In this document: in pieces, positions 16,216 through 24,269 of the stretch
Position numbering within the stretch: position 1 is the stretch's first letter
Layout: every line of letters starts with the position of its first letter
NCBI GenBank assembly: GCA_963814875.1
Contig: CAWFFJ010000016.1
Span: 1-64,000 of the forward strand
Length of the DNA: 64,000 nt
DNA from: CAVSIS01 sp963814875
Lineage (GTDB): Bacteria > Acidobacteriota > Thermoanaerobaculia > Thermoanaerobaculales > Sulfomarinibacteraceae
Reading direction: 5' to 3'
Made by a program: the position numbers and the translations under genes
The notes under the pieces: generated by a model
The model's input: the letters and a program-made list of their open reading frames with translations, nothing else
Databases searched by the model: none
Told to the model about the DNA's origin: nothing

Positions 16216-17271
16216 TCACGCCTCGGCGACCACCTCGCGCATCGTCCGTTCGTGGTCCTCGCTCACCATGACCCGTTCAACCGCCGCAACTACCGCGTCA
16301 GGCTCGATGTCGTCGAGGCACGCGTGGTGGCCGAGCGGGCACTCGGGCTCGAAGCACGGGCTGCACTCGAGACCGAGGCGGATGATGACATGCTCACCCC
16401 ACAGCGGTCCGGTGCGCCCCGGGTCGGTGGGTCCGAACAGGGCGACGACCGGGACCCCGGCCATCGCCGCGAGGTGCATCGGGCCCGAGTCGTTGCCGAC
16501 CACGGCGCCGAGCCCGGCGATGACCCCGAGCAGGGCGGCGACATCGAGGCTCTCGCCGAGGACGGGGAGATCACGGCCGGCAGCCGCGATCACGGCCCGG
16601 GCGACGTCATCCTCACCAGGCCCGACCAACACCAGCGGTGCGTGTCCCCGCTCGGCGAGGAGTCGGGCGAGCGCTCCGAAGCGCTCGGCGGGCCAGCGCT
16701 TCGACAGCCCCCAGCCGGCGGCCGGGGCGAGCCCCACGAGAGCGTCACCACCCACGTGGTGGCAGTCGAGAATGGCTCGCCCCTCGGCAAGCACGGCGGG
16801 CGGCACCGACGGCCTCCGGCTGGCATCGACCGGCGGCAGCATGAGGTCGGCCAGCAGGGCATCCATGTCGCGCACCTGGTGACGGCCGCGGTCGACCGGA
16901 AAACCCCGCGACAGCAACACGTGCGAGCCGTCGCCGCGGCTGCCCAGGGTCCGACGCGCGGCGAGGCGGACCAGGAGCTTCGCGCGGGTGGCGTGACGGA
17001 AGGTAACGGCGAGACCGAAGCGCCCGCCCCGGGTCAGGCGCAGCGCGCTGCCGAGCGGGGACGCCCGCCGCGTGCTCGCGATGACCGTAGCGGTCGGAAA
17101 CAGCTCGGCGAGGAGGCGTTCGACCGGCGGGCGGCAGTGGAGCACTGTGGTGCCCGCGGAGTTGGCCTCGGCCAGGCGTCCGACCGCGGGCAGCGTCATG
17201 ATGACGTCCCCAACCCAGTTTGGCAGGTCGACCAGGAGGCGACCCGGGAGGGACCTCCTAGCAGCCATCAC
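16216..17271 (-). CDS. waaF: ADP-heptose:LPS heptosyltransferase (GT9)
   Basis: 351 residues. N-terminal VDLPNWVGDVIMTLPAV is the heptosyltransferase II-type start, and GLAPAAGWGLSKRWP with VVGNDSGPMHLAAMAGVPVVALFGPTDP is the ADP-heptose site, followed by the Cys-rich CSPCFEPECPLGHHACL typical of WaaF. It adds heptose to the LPS inner core at the cytoplasmic membrane face, implying an outer membrane with LPS. It overlaps the ymdB stop by 4 bases. WaaC or WaaQ activity cannot be strictly excluded. Confidence 0.87.
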   Translation of the reverse strand: MMAARRSLPGRLLVDLPNWVGDVIMTLPAVGRLAEANSAGTTVLHCRPPVERLLAELFPTATVIASTRRASPLGSALRLTRGGRFGLAVTFRHATRAKLLVRLAARRTLGSRGDGSHVLLSRGFPVDRGRHQVRDMDALLADLMLPPVDASRRPSVPPAVLAEGRAILDCHHVGGDALVGLAPAAGWGLSKRWPAERFGALARLLAERGHAPLVLVGPGEDDVARAVIAAAGRDLPVLGESLDVAALLGVIAGLGAVVGNDSGPMHLAAMAGVPVVALFGPTDPGRTGPLWGEHVIIRLGLECSPCFEPECPLGHHACLDDIEPDAVVAAVERVMVSEDHERTMREVVAEA

Positions 17272-18062
17272 ATGCCGTCGACCGTGACCCGCCGGATGGC
17301 CAGCGCCCGCCCGGTCTCGGGGTCCGCGTCGACCAAGGCACCGCGCAGCTGGAGCCCCCTCTTGGCGGGTTCGAAGGGCCGCGGCGTATTGTAGAGGAAG
17401 CGCTCGAGGACCTTTTCCGGACGCATCCCGATGATCGACTCGTAGGGGCCCGTCATGCCGACGTCGGTCTGCAGCGCGGTGCCGCCGGGGAGGATGCGCT
17501 CATCGGCTGTCGGCACGTGCGTGTGGGTACCAAGGACGGCGGTGGCCCGTCCGTCCAGGTACCACCCCATGGCCTGTTTCTCCGAGGTCGCCTCGGCGTG
17601 CATGTCGACGACGATGACCTTCAGCTCGGGCCACTGGCGTGCGATCTCGGCCAGGACATGGTCGGCGCACCGGAAGGCGTTGTCGATCGGCGGCATCATG
17701 GCCTGACCCTGGAGGTTGATGACCGCCACCGGGACGCCGGTGGCAGTTTCGACCACGCACCAGCCGCGCCCGGGGTTGCCCTCGGGATAGTTGGCCGGCC
17801 GCAGGAGGGTCGGATGAGCGTCGAGCAGCGGGATTCCCTCCTTCTTGTCCCAGACGTGGTTGCCGGTGGTCCACACGTCCACCGGCAGAGTCTCGAGCTC
17901 CTCGAGCACCTTGGGGGTGATGCCGAAGCCGCCGGCGGCGTTTTCGACGTTGGCGACGACGAGGTCGACCCGCTCGTGGTCCACGAGCGACTCGAGGTGG
18001 GCCTGCAGGACCCTCCGGCCCGCCTCCCCCATCACGTCTCCGACGAAGAGGATCCGGATCAC
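17268..18062 (-). CDS. ymdB: YmdB-type metallophosphoesterase (TIGR00282)
   Basis: 264 residues. FVGDVMGEAGRR, ANVENAAGGFGITP, TTGNHVWDKKE, VDMHAEATSEKQAMGWYLDG and VLGTHTHVPTADERILPGG supply the dinuclear metal ligands of this phosphodiesterase family, shown in Bacillus to hydrolyse 2',3'-cyclic nucleotides. The GTG start overlaps the rny stop, the usual rny-ymdB pairing, which points to an RNA-turnover link. Confidence 0.9.
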   Translation of the reverse strand: MIRILFVGDVMGEAGRRVLQAHLESLVDHERVDLVVANVENAAGGFGITPKVLEELETLPVDVWTTGNHVWDKKEGIPLLDAHPTLLRPANYPEGNPGRGWCVVETATGVPVAVINLQGQAMMPPIDNAFRCADHVLAEIARQWPELKVIVVDMHAEATSEKQAMGWYLDGRATAVLGTHTHVPTADERILPGGTALQTDVGMTGPYESIIGMRPEKVLERFLYNTPRPFEPAKRGLQLRGALVDADPETGRALAIRRVTVDGM

Positions 18063-19627
18063 TTGGCGTACTCCACAGCGCGGGTCTCTCGGATCACCGT
18101 GACCCGGATCTGGCCCGGGTAGGTGAGCTCGGACTCGACCTTGCGTGCCACGTCGCGGGCGAGCCAGATAGCGCCCTCGTCGGACACCGCGCCCGACTCG
18201 ACGACAATCCGCAGCTCGCGTCCGGCCTGGATCGCGTAGGCCTTTTCGACGCCCTTGAAGTCGTTGGCGAGGGTCTCGAGCTTCTCGAGCCGCTTGATGT
18301 AGTTCTCAAGGATCTCGCGCCGGGCGCCGGGCCGTGCCGCCGAGAGCGCATCGGCCGCGGTGACCAGCACCGCCTCGACCGAGTGTGGGTCGTAGTCGCC
18401 GTGGTGGCACTCCATGGCGTGGATGACCGCCTCAGCCTCGCCGTGCTTGCGCAGCAGCTCGCGTCCGAGCTCGAGGTGGGTTCCCTCCATTTCGCGGTCG
18501 ATCGACTTGCCGATGTCGTGGAGCAGGCCGGCGCGCTTGGCAACCCTGGCATCGACGCCCAGCTCAGCCGCCATGTGGTGTGCGAGCCAGGCCACTTCGA
18601 GCGAGTGCTTGAGGGCGTTCTGTCCGTAGGAGGACCGGAACTGGAGCCGGCCGAGCATCTTGAGGAGCTCCGGATGGAGGTCGGGGATGCTCGCCTCGAG
18701 GGCCGCCGACTCACCGTCGGCGAGGAGCTTGTCCTCCATTTCGGCCTGGACCTTGGCGACCAGCTCTTCGATACGCCCGGGGTGGATGCGGCCGTCCTGG
18801 ATCAGATTGATCAGCGCGAGGCGGGCGATCTCACGCCGCACCGGCTCGAAGCAGGACAGGATCACGGCGCCGGGGGTGTCGTCGACGATCAGGTCGACGC
18901 CGGTGGCCTGCTCGAAGGCGCGGATGTTGCGCCCCTCGCGGCCGATGATGCGCCCCTTCATCTCGTCGGAGGGCAGATCGACCACCGCGACCGTGCTTTC
19001 GACCACATGCTCGGAGGCGATCCGCTGGATGGCCATCGAGATGATCCGTCGCGCCCGATCCTTGGCCTTCTCGGTCGCCTCGTCCTCGATCCGCTTGACC
19101 AAGTTGGCAGCTTCCATGCGGGCGTCCTGCTCGAGACCGTGGACGAGCTCGGCCTTGGCCTGCTCGGCGGTGAGCCCGGCGATCTGCTCGAGCCGCTGAC
19201 GCTGCTCAGCCGCCGCCTGCGCGAGCTGCTCCTCCTCGACGCGGAACTTCTGCTCCCGCTCGGCGAGGTTGTTCTCGATCCCGGTGACTTTCTCGAGCCG
19301 TTCCGCAACCTCGGCCCGGGCGGCCTCGACCTCGCTGTCGCGCTGCTCGAGGCGGCGCTCCAGTCCGACCAGCTCGAGTCGAAACTCGCGCGTCTCCCGC
19401 TCGAACTCGGTCCGGGCAGCGAGCAGTCGCTCGCGGCCCGCCATGTCGGCATCCCGCAGGATGCGTTGGCTTTCGATCTCCGACTGGGCGACGATCCGTC
19501 GTCCCTCGGCCTCGGCCCGGTCCAGGAGCTGGGTCCCGGCCTGATGGGCCTTGCGCCACAGCATCCACATCAGGAACGGTCCCAGCACCACCAGCAGCAC
19601 GCCGATGGCGAGAATCAGGTAGTCCAC
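18059..19627 (-). CDS. rny: Ribonuclease Y
   Basis: 522 residues from the GTG at 19627, preceded by AGGGGGTGG; the frame opens further upstream at a TTG without benefit. N-terminal transmembrane helix (LILAIGVLLVVLGPFLMWML), long coiled coil to about residue 200, KH domain (KGRIIGREGRNIRAFEQATGVDL) and HD domain with GLLHDIGKSIDREMEG and ECHHGDYDPHS. It is an endonuclease that starts mRNA decay at the inner membrane. The gene follows the 6S RNA and precedes ymdB. Length and architecture are canonical. Confidence 0.95.
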   Translation of the reverse strand: MDYLILAIGVLLVVLGPFLMWMLWRKAHQAGTQLLDRAEAEGRRIVAQSEIESQRILRDADMAGRERLLAARTEFERETREFRLELVGLERRLEQRDSEVEAARAEVAERLEKVTGIENNLAEREQKFRVEEEQLAQAAAEQRQRLEQIAGLTAEQAKAELVHGLEQDARMEAANLVKRIEDEATEKAKDRARRIISMAIQRIASEHVVESTVAVVDLPSDEMKGRIIGREGRNIRAFEQATGVDLIVDDTPGAVILSCFEPVRREIARLALINLIQDGRIHPGRIEELVAKVQAEMEDKLLADGESAALEASIPDLHPELLKMLGRLQFRSSYGQNALKHSLEVAWLAHHMAAELGVDARVAKRAGLLHDIGKSIDREMEGTHLELGRELLRKHGEAEAVIHAMECHHGDYDPHSVEAVLVTAADALSAARPGARREILENYIKRLEKLETLANDFKGVEKAYAIQAGRELRIVVESGAVSDEGAIWLARDVARKVESELTYPGQIRVTVIRETRAVEYAK

Positions 19628-19708
19628 GGTCCACCCCCTTGTCAAGGAGCGACCAGAACGACCGGCGTGTCGGGCTTCAGGCTCGCGTCAGCGAGAGAGG
19701 CTAGAAGG

Positions 19709-19890
19709 GGAGGTCCCCGCTTCGGCCGTGTGGGCTGGCCTATTTGAACCTGCGAAACCACAGGAGGGTGCCTGCCCCCCGTCCGTCTCCCACTTCTCAG
19801 CAGGCATCGGGGCGGGGAAACCCGGCATCCCGTCAAATAGGTGTTGGTTCAACGATAGATTCACCCATCACCAACCGCGCAGGGACCTCC
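19709..19890 (-). ncRNA. ssrS: Probable 6S RNA (SsrS)
   Basis: The 250-bp gap between zapA and rny, the normal place for 6S RNA in many Proteobacteria and relatives, folds as one long rod on the minus strand. The closing stem pairs GGAGGTCCC (complement of 19882-19890) with GGGACCTCC (complement of 19709-19717). A large asymmetric central bubble follows. The terminal arm is closed by CCTATTTGA and TCAAATAGG (19833-19841 and 19739-19747) and continues with TGCCTGC pairing GCAGGCA. A rod with a central bubble resembling an open promoter is the 6S design that sequesters sigma-70 RNA polymerase. No reading frame fits. A covariance-model search would settle it. Confidence 0.62.
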
Positions 19891-19895
19891 GCGTC

Positions 19896-20204
19896 CTATG
19901 GTACCTCCCCGGCCCAATCGGTGCCGAGGACCTTCTCTAGTTTCGTCACGAGACGTTCAGCCTGGTGTTCCAATTCGCGATGCCGGACATCCTGGTCCTT
20001 GTCCCGCTCTTGGAAGAGCTCGTCCGCAATGTTCAGCGCCGTCAGCACGGCGATCTTCACCGTGTCCACACTCGAGGTTCGGTCGGCGACCTCACGCATC
20101 CGTGAGTCCACGAAGCGCGCCAACTCCTGGAGCCGCGCCGCCTCACCTTCGGCCCGGATACCGAGCTTCTGGCCGAAGATCTCGACGGTCGCTCGCGAGT
20201 TCAC
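19896..20204 (-). CDS. zapA: Cell division protein ZapA
   Basis: 102 residues. The GTG at 20204 has GGAGG six bases before it; the longer frame upstream is not needed. VEIFGQKLGIRAEGEAARLQELARFVDSRM and VDTVKIAVLTALNIADELFQ match ZapA, with a C-terminal coiled coil. ZapA bundles FtsZ filaments at the division ring. It lies between the ZapB-like gene and the 6S RNA. Confidence 0.85.
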   Translation of the reverse strand: MNSRATVEIFGQKLGIRAEGEAARLQELARFVDSRMREVADRTSSVDTVKIAVLTALNIADELFQERDKDQDVRHRELEHQAERLVTKLEKVLGTDWAGEVP

Positions 20205-20332
20205 TTCGCCTCCTCCTCGTCTGATGAAGTATACCGCACGAGAAGAACTCCGCTCGACGGCGGAAGCCGCCGACGGGAGCGCCGCCACAATCGCGGCGAG
20301 ATGGGGAGGATCGCCGCCGGGGGCCGGACCGG

Positions 20333-20584
20333 TCAGCCTGCGTCGGTGTGCTCGAGCGCAGCGTCGAGGCTCTCGACCAGGTGTTCGAGGCGTTCGGCGA
20401 GCTGCTCGCGCTGGCCGTCGTACTCGGCGGCGCGCTCGGCGGCGGTCGTCTGCTCGGCGAGCGAGGCCTCGAGCTCGGCGACCCGCTTCTCGAGCGCGGA
20501 GACCTTCTCGCGCGCTGCGGCGTAGGCTTTGATGTGCTCGTCGAGGCGAGCCTCGAGTCGCTTCAGCGTCGACTCCAGCGCCAT
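20333..20584 (-). CDS. zapB: ZapB-like coiled-coil cell division protein
   Basis: 83 residues, almost wholly coiled coil with regular Leu/Ala heptads (LKRLEARLDEHIKAY, VSALEKRVAELEASLAEQ). Sequence alone is not diagnostic. The position directly before zapA suggests the ZapA partner that links the Z-ring to the chromosome terminus. It begins 21 bases after pheT ends. Confidence 0.6.
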   Translation of the reverse strand: MALESTLKRLEARLDEHIKAYAAAREKVSALEKRVAELEASLAEQTTAAERAAEYDGQREQLAERLEHLVESLDAALEHTDAG

Positions 20585-20604
20585 AGTCCTTCTCCTCCCG
20601 GCCC

Positions 20605-22644
20605 TCAGGCGAAGTCTACGCCAAGCCGCTCGGCGAGTCGCGCGCGCAGCGCAGCCTGCTCGGTGTTGACCTCGTCCTGGGTGAGCGAACGTTCAGGATG
20701 GCGGTACACGATCCGCAGGGTTGTTCGCACACGTTCCGTCGGCAGTCCCTCACCCTCGAAGCGTGCGACCAGCTCGAGCCGCTCCACCAGAGCGGCCGCC
20801 GCCTCGCGCGCGGTGCGCTCGAGCTCGGCATAGGCAAGCGAGCGGTCGTGCTCGACGGTCACGTCGGCGCTCACCGCGGGGAACCGCGGCAAAGACCGAT
20901 AGCTCGCCACTCCGGGCTGGGCTGCCGAGCGCAGGTCGAGCTCCGCTACCCAGGTCGGCTGACGCAGGCCCCAGCGCTGCTGCAGCTCGTCGGCGAGCTC
21001 GCCTGCGATCCCGATCACTCGCCCTTCGGCGCCGAGGATCTCGGCACCGCGCCCGGGCTCGAGCCACGGCGCGCCCCCCGGACGCCAGCCTGCCAGGGCC
21101 AGGGGAATGCCGGCACAGACAGCCTCGACGACTCCCTTGAGCGACGCGAAGTCGACCGGCTCGACCCGCAGCCACGAGCCGTGGATTCCGGCGAGGGCGA
21201 TGGCGAGCCGCTCGGCCTCTCCGGGCCGGCCGTCGCGCTGCCAGAAGACTCTGCCCTCCTCGAACACGGCCACGCTGCGCTCGCCTTGGTTGATGGCTTC
21301 GCGAACTCCGCCGAGTAGCCCGGGAAGCAGGCTGCGCCGCATCGTGCTCTGGGTGCGGGCGAGAGGGTTGACCAATGGCAGCGGACCACCCGGCTCCATC
21401 GCGGATCCGGTCACGAGCGCGTCGGACTCGTCGTCGATGAAGGCGTAGGTCACGACCTCGACCAGGCCGACCGAGACCGCGGCATCGCGCGCACGGTCGA
21501 CCAGGCCCCACGCGCCGCAGCGCTCCCCCGGAGGAGTTGGCAGCACCGGCAGGACGGCCGGAACGAGATCGTAGCCGACGTGGCGGATGATCTCCTCGTA
21601 GAGGTCGGCAGCGCGCTCTACGTCGACCCGCCACGAGGGTACGGTGCAGGTGATCAGGTCGCCGTCGACATCGGGCGCAAACCCGAGACCATCGAGGATC
21701 CGGGTCACCTCCGCCGGCTCGTAGTCGAGCCCGGCGAAGCGCCCCAGGGCCGCCACCGAGAGCTCAACCCGTGCCGAGCAGAGTGGACGCGGATGGACGT
21801 CGATCCGTCCCGGCGCCACGCGGCCGCCGGTCAGCCGTGCAATCAGTACGGCAGCGGCATCGCATGCCCATGCCGCCATCTCCGGATCGGCGCCGCGCTC
21901 GAAGCGGTGGGAGGCCTCGGTGTGCATGCCGAGGGTGCGCACGGTGCGGCGCACGCCGGCCGCCTCGAAGTGGGCGCTCTCCAGCACCACGTCGACGGTG
22001 CGTGTGGAGATCTCGGAGTTGGCACCGCCCATCACGCCCGCAAGGCCGATCGCGCGCTCGGCGTCGGCAATCACCAGTATGTCGTCGGTCAGCGTCCGCT
22101 CGACACCGTCGAGGGTCACCAACCGCTCGCCCGGTCGCGCCCGTCGCACGACAATGCGCTGGCCGGTGACCAGGTCGAGGTCAAAGGCGTGGAGCGGCTG
22201 GCCGAGCTCAAGCAGCACCAGGTTGGTGGCGTCGACGACCGCGTTGATCGGCCGCACGCCGCAGCGCTCGAGGCGGGCCTTGATCCACTCCGGCGAGTCG
22301 ACCATCCGGACGCCGCGAACGACCCGCGCAACGTAACGCGAGCAGCGCTCGGGATCATTGACCGCAACCGCGACCGAGGTCGACGCGGGATCGCCCGCCT
22401 CGACCAGCTCGAAGGCGTGCGACCGGAGACCGATCCCGCACGCGACGGCGGCCTCGCGGGCGAGACCGCGGTGGTTCATGGCGTCGGGACGATTGGTGGT
22501 CACGTCGACGTCCCACACCTCGGTGCCGGCGACCGGCTCGCGGACCTCGACGTTGAAGCCGCAAGCGGTCAGACGCTCGGCGAGCAGGTCGGGCTCGGGT
22601 GCTCCGTCGAGCTGCTCGTTCAGCCAGCCGAGGTCGAATCTCAT
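20605..22644 (-). CDS. pheT: Phenylalanine--tRNA ligase beta subunit, short form
   Basis: 679 residues, against about 790 in most bacteria. It opens with MRFDLGWLNE and passes directly to the B1/B3 core (DVDVTTNRPDAMNHRGLARE, INAVVDATNLVLLELGQPLHAFD), so the N-terminal EMAP/OB tRNA-binding domain is absent. B5 (FAPDVDGDLITCTVPSWRVD), the catalytic-like fold (NPLARTQSTMRRSLLPGLL) and the C-terminal anticodon-binding FDX-ACB domain are present. It forms an alpha2-beta2 enzyme with PheS. Its ATG overlaps the pheS stop (ATGA). Confidence 0.93.
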   Translation of the reverse strand: MRFDLGWLNEQLDGAPEPDLLAERLTACGFNVEVREPVAGTEVWDVDVTTNRPDAMNHRGLAREAAVACGIGLRSHAFELVEAGDPASTSVAVAVNDPERCSRYVARVVRGVRMVDSPEWIKARLERCGVRPINAVVDATNLVLLELGQPLHAFDLDLVTGQRIVVRRARPGERLVTLDGVERTLTDDILVIADAERAIGLAGVMGGANSEISTRTVDVVLESAHFEAAGVRRTVRTLGMHTEASHRFERGADPEMAAWACDAAAVLIARLTGGRVAPGRIDVHPRPLCSARVELSVAALGRFAGLDYEPAEVTRILDGLGFAPDVDGDLITCTVPSWRVDVERAADLYEEIIRHVGYDLVPAVLPVLPTPPGERCGAWGLVDRARDAAVSVGLVEVVTYAFIDDESDALVTGSAMEPGGPLPLVNPLARTQSTMRRSLLPGLLGGVREAINQGERSVAVFEEGRVFWQRDGRPGEAERLAIALAGIHGSWLRVEPVDFASLKGVVEAVCAGIPLALAGWRPGGAPWLEPGRGAEILGAEGRVIGIAGELADELQQRWGLRQPTWVAELDLRSAAQPGVASYRSLPRFPAVSADVTVEHDRSLAYAELERTAREAAAALVERLELVARFEGEGLPTERVRTTLRIVYRHPERSLTQDEVNTEQAALRARLAERLGVDFA

Positions 22645-23663
22645 GCGAACTGCCTCGTCAGTCTGGGGTCGCCGGTGAACATCAGGCGCAGATCCGGGAT
22701 CCCGTGGCGCAGCAGCGCGACCCGGTCGAGGCCGATCCCGAACGCGAAGCCGGTGTATCGGTCAGGGTCGATCCCGACCTTCTCGAACACCCGCGGATCG
22801 ACCATGCCGGAGCCGAGGATCTCGATCCAGCCGGAGCGCGAGCACATGCCGCAGCCGGCGCCCTGGCAGAAGATGCAGGTGATGTCGACCTCGGCGGACG
22901 GCTCGGTGAACGGGAAGTAGCTCGGCCGGAAGCGGACACCGACACGATCCGAGAACAGTGCGCGGAGGAAGGTCTCCAGGGTCGCCTTGAGGTGCCCAAA
23001 GGTGATCCCCTCGTCGACCACCAACCCTTCGACTTGGTGGAACATCGGCGAGTGGCGCAGGTCGGAGTCCCGCCGGTAGACGCGCCCGGGCACGATGATC
23101 CGGATCGGCGGCGACCCGCGCTGCATGACCCGCGCCTGGACCGGCGAGGTGTGGGTCCGGAGCAGGTAACCGCCGGGAACGTAGAAGGTGTCCTGGTCGT
23201 CGCGCGCGGGGTGGTCGGGCGGAATGTTGAGGGCCTCGAAGTTGTGCCAGTCGTCCTCGACCTCGGGGCCGTCCTCGACCGAGTACCCCATGCGCAGGAA
23301 GATCGACTCGATCCGGCGCCGGACCAGGTGGACCGGGTGCTCGGCGCCGCGCGGCACCGCCGCGCCGGGCAGGGTGACGTCGAGCGCGTCCGCGCCGGAA
23401 GACGCCCGCGCCGCATGGGCCGCCTCGCGCGCCGCCTCGATCCGCTCCTCGACCAGCCGCTTGAGCTCGTTGAGCGCGCGGCCGTAGTCGCGCCGCGCCT
23501 CCGCCGGCAGCTCGCGCAGCGCAGCGGTCAGCTCGAGCAGCAGACCGGACCGGCGGCCGGCGTAGGCGACGCGCACGCTTTCGACCGCGTCAGGGTCGGT
23601 CCCTGCCGCCTCCAGGTCGCGCACGAAGGCCCGTCGGACCTCGTCAAGCCGGTCGGCGCCCAC
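22641..23663 (-). CDS. pheS: Phenylalanine--tRNA ligase alpha subunit
   Basis: 340 residues from the GTG at 23663; a CTG at 23675 overlapping the rplT stop is an alternative. N-terminal coiled coil, then class II motif 2 (RTHTSPVQARVM, RRDSDLRHSPMFHQVEGLVVD) and motif 3 (GFAFGIGLDRVALLRHGIPDLR). It contains the PheS phenylalanine pocket PSYFPFTEPS. It attaches Phe to tRNA-Phe with PheT. It starts 8 bases after rplT. Confidence 0.95.
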   Translation of the reverse strand: MGADRLDEVRRAFVRDLEAAGTDPDAVESVRVAYAGRRSGLLLELTAALRELPAEARRDYGRALNELKRLVEERIEAAREAAHAARASSGADALDVTLPGAAVPRGAEHPVHLVRRRIESIFLRMGYSVEDGPEVEDDWHNFEALNIPPDHPARDDQDTFYVPGGYLLRTHTSPVQARVMQRGSPPIRIIVPGRVYRRDSDLRHSPMFHQVEGLVVDEGITFGHLKATLETFLRALFSDRVGVRFRPSYFPFTEPSAEVDITCIFCQGAGCGMCSRSGWIEILGSGMVDPRVFEKVGIDPDRYTGFAFGIGLDRVALLRHGIPDLRLMFTGDPRLTRQFA

Positions 23664-23671
23664 GGCGGTGC

Positions 23672-24028
23672 TCAGGCCGGGCCGGCCTGCTTGGCCATCT
23701 CCGTCAGCTCGGTGAACGCCTGCGGGTCGCGCACCGCGAGGTCGGCGAGGACCTTGCGGTCGAGATCGCAGCCCGCCGCCTTGAGGCCGGCGATGAGGGT
23801 GTTGTAGGACAGGCCGTTGAGTCGAGCGGCCGCGTTGATCCGGGTGATCCACAGGGAGCGGAACTGGCGCTTCCTCTGCTTGCGGTCGCGGTAGGCGTAG
23901 CCGAGCGACTTCTCGACCTGCTGCTTCGCGATCCGGTGCAGGCGCGACTTCGATCCGTAGTAGCCCTCGGCCAGCTTGAGGATCTTCTTACGACGGTCCT
24001 TGCGATTGGTTCCCCTCTTGACGCGCAT
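23672..24028 (-). CDS. rplT: 50S ribosomal protein L20
   Basis: 118 residues, the standard length. MRVKRGTNRKDRRKKILKLA, GSKSRLHRIAKQQVEKSLGYAYRDRK and FRSLWITRINAAARLNGLSY are the L20 signatures. It binds 23S rRNA early in large-subunit assembly and in other bacteria represses its own operon. It starts 9 bases after rpmI. Confidence 0.97.
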   Translation of the reverse strand: MRVKRGTNRKDRRKKILKLAEGYYGSKSRLHRIAKQQVEKSLGYAYRDRKQRKRQFRSLWITRINAAARLNGLSYNTLIAGLKAAGCDLDRKVLADLAVRDPQAFTELTEMAKQAGPA

Positions 24029-24037
24029 GGCTCCTCC

Positions 24038-24238
24038 TCAGCCCCCGTAGGGCAGCATCCGCGCGAGCACTTTGGCGTCGGCGGGCGAGGCGATCGCGGA
24101 GGAACGCAGCTTGCGCTTCCGCTTGCGGCTCTTCTTGGACAGGATGTGGGAGTGGTAGGCGTGGAACCGCTTGAACTTGCCGGTGCCGGTGCGCCGGACC
24201 CGCTTGGCGGCCCCCCTGTGGCTCTTGAGCTTGGGCAT
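24038..24238 (-). CDS. rpmI: 50S ribosomal protein L35
   Basis: 66 residues from the ATG at 24238. MPKLKSHRGAAKRVRRTGTG and HILSKKSRKRKRKLR are diagnostic. It begins only 31 bases after the thrS stop, which is where infC normally lies in this operon. Confidence 0.97.
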   Translation of the reverse strand: MPKLKSHRGAAKRVRRTGTGKFKRFHAYHSHILSKKSRKRKRKLRSSAIASPADAKVLARMLPYGG

Positions 24239-24269
24239 GGCTCTCTCCTTGCCTTCTCGCCGGGTCCCG

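Noticed and set aside
18383..19747. 454-codon plus-strand open frame rich in Leu and Asp
   Set aside because: Antisense of the rny coiled coil and KH/HD parts; no independent motif.
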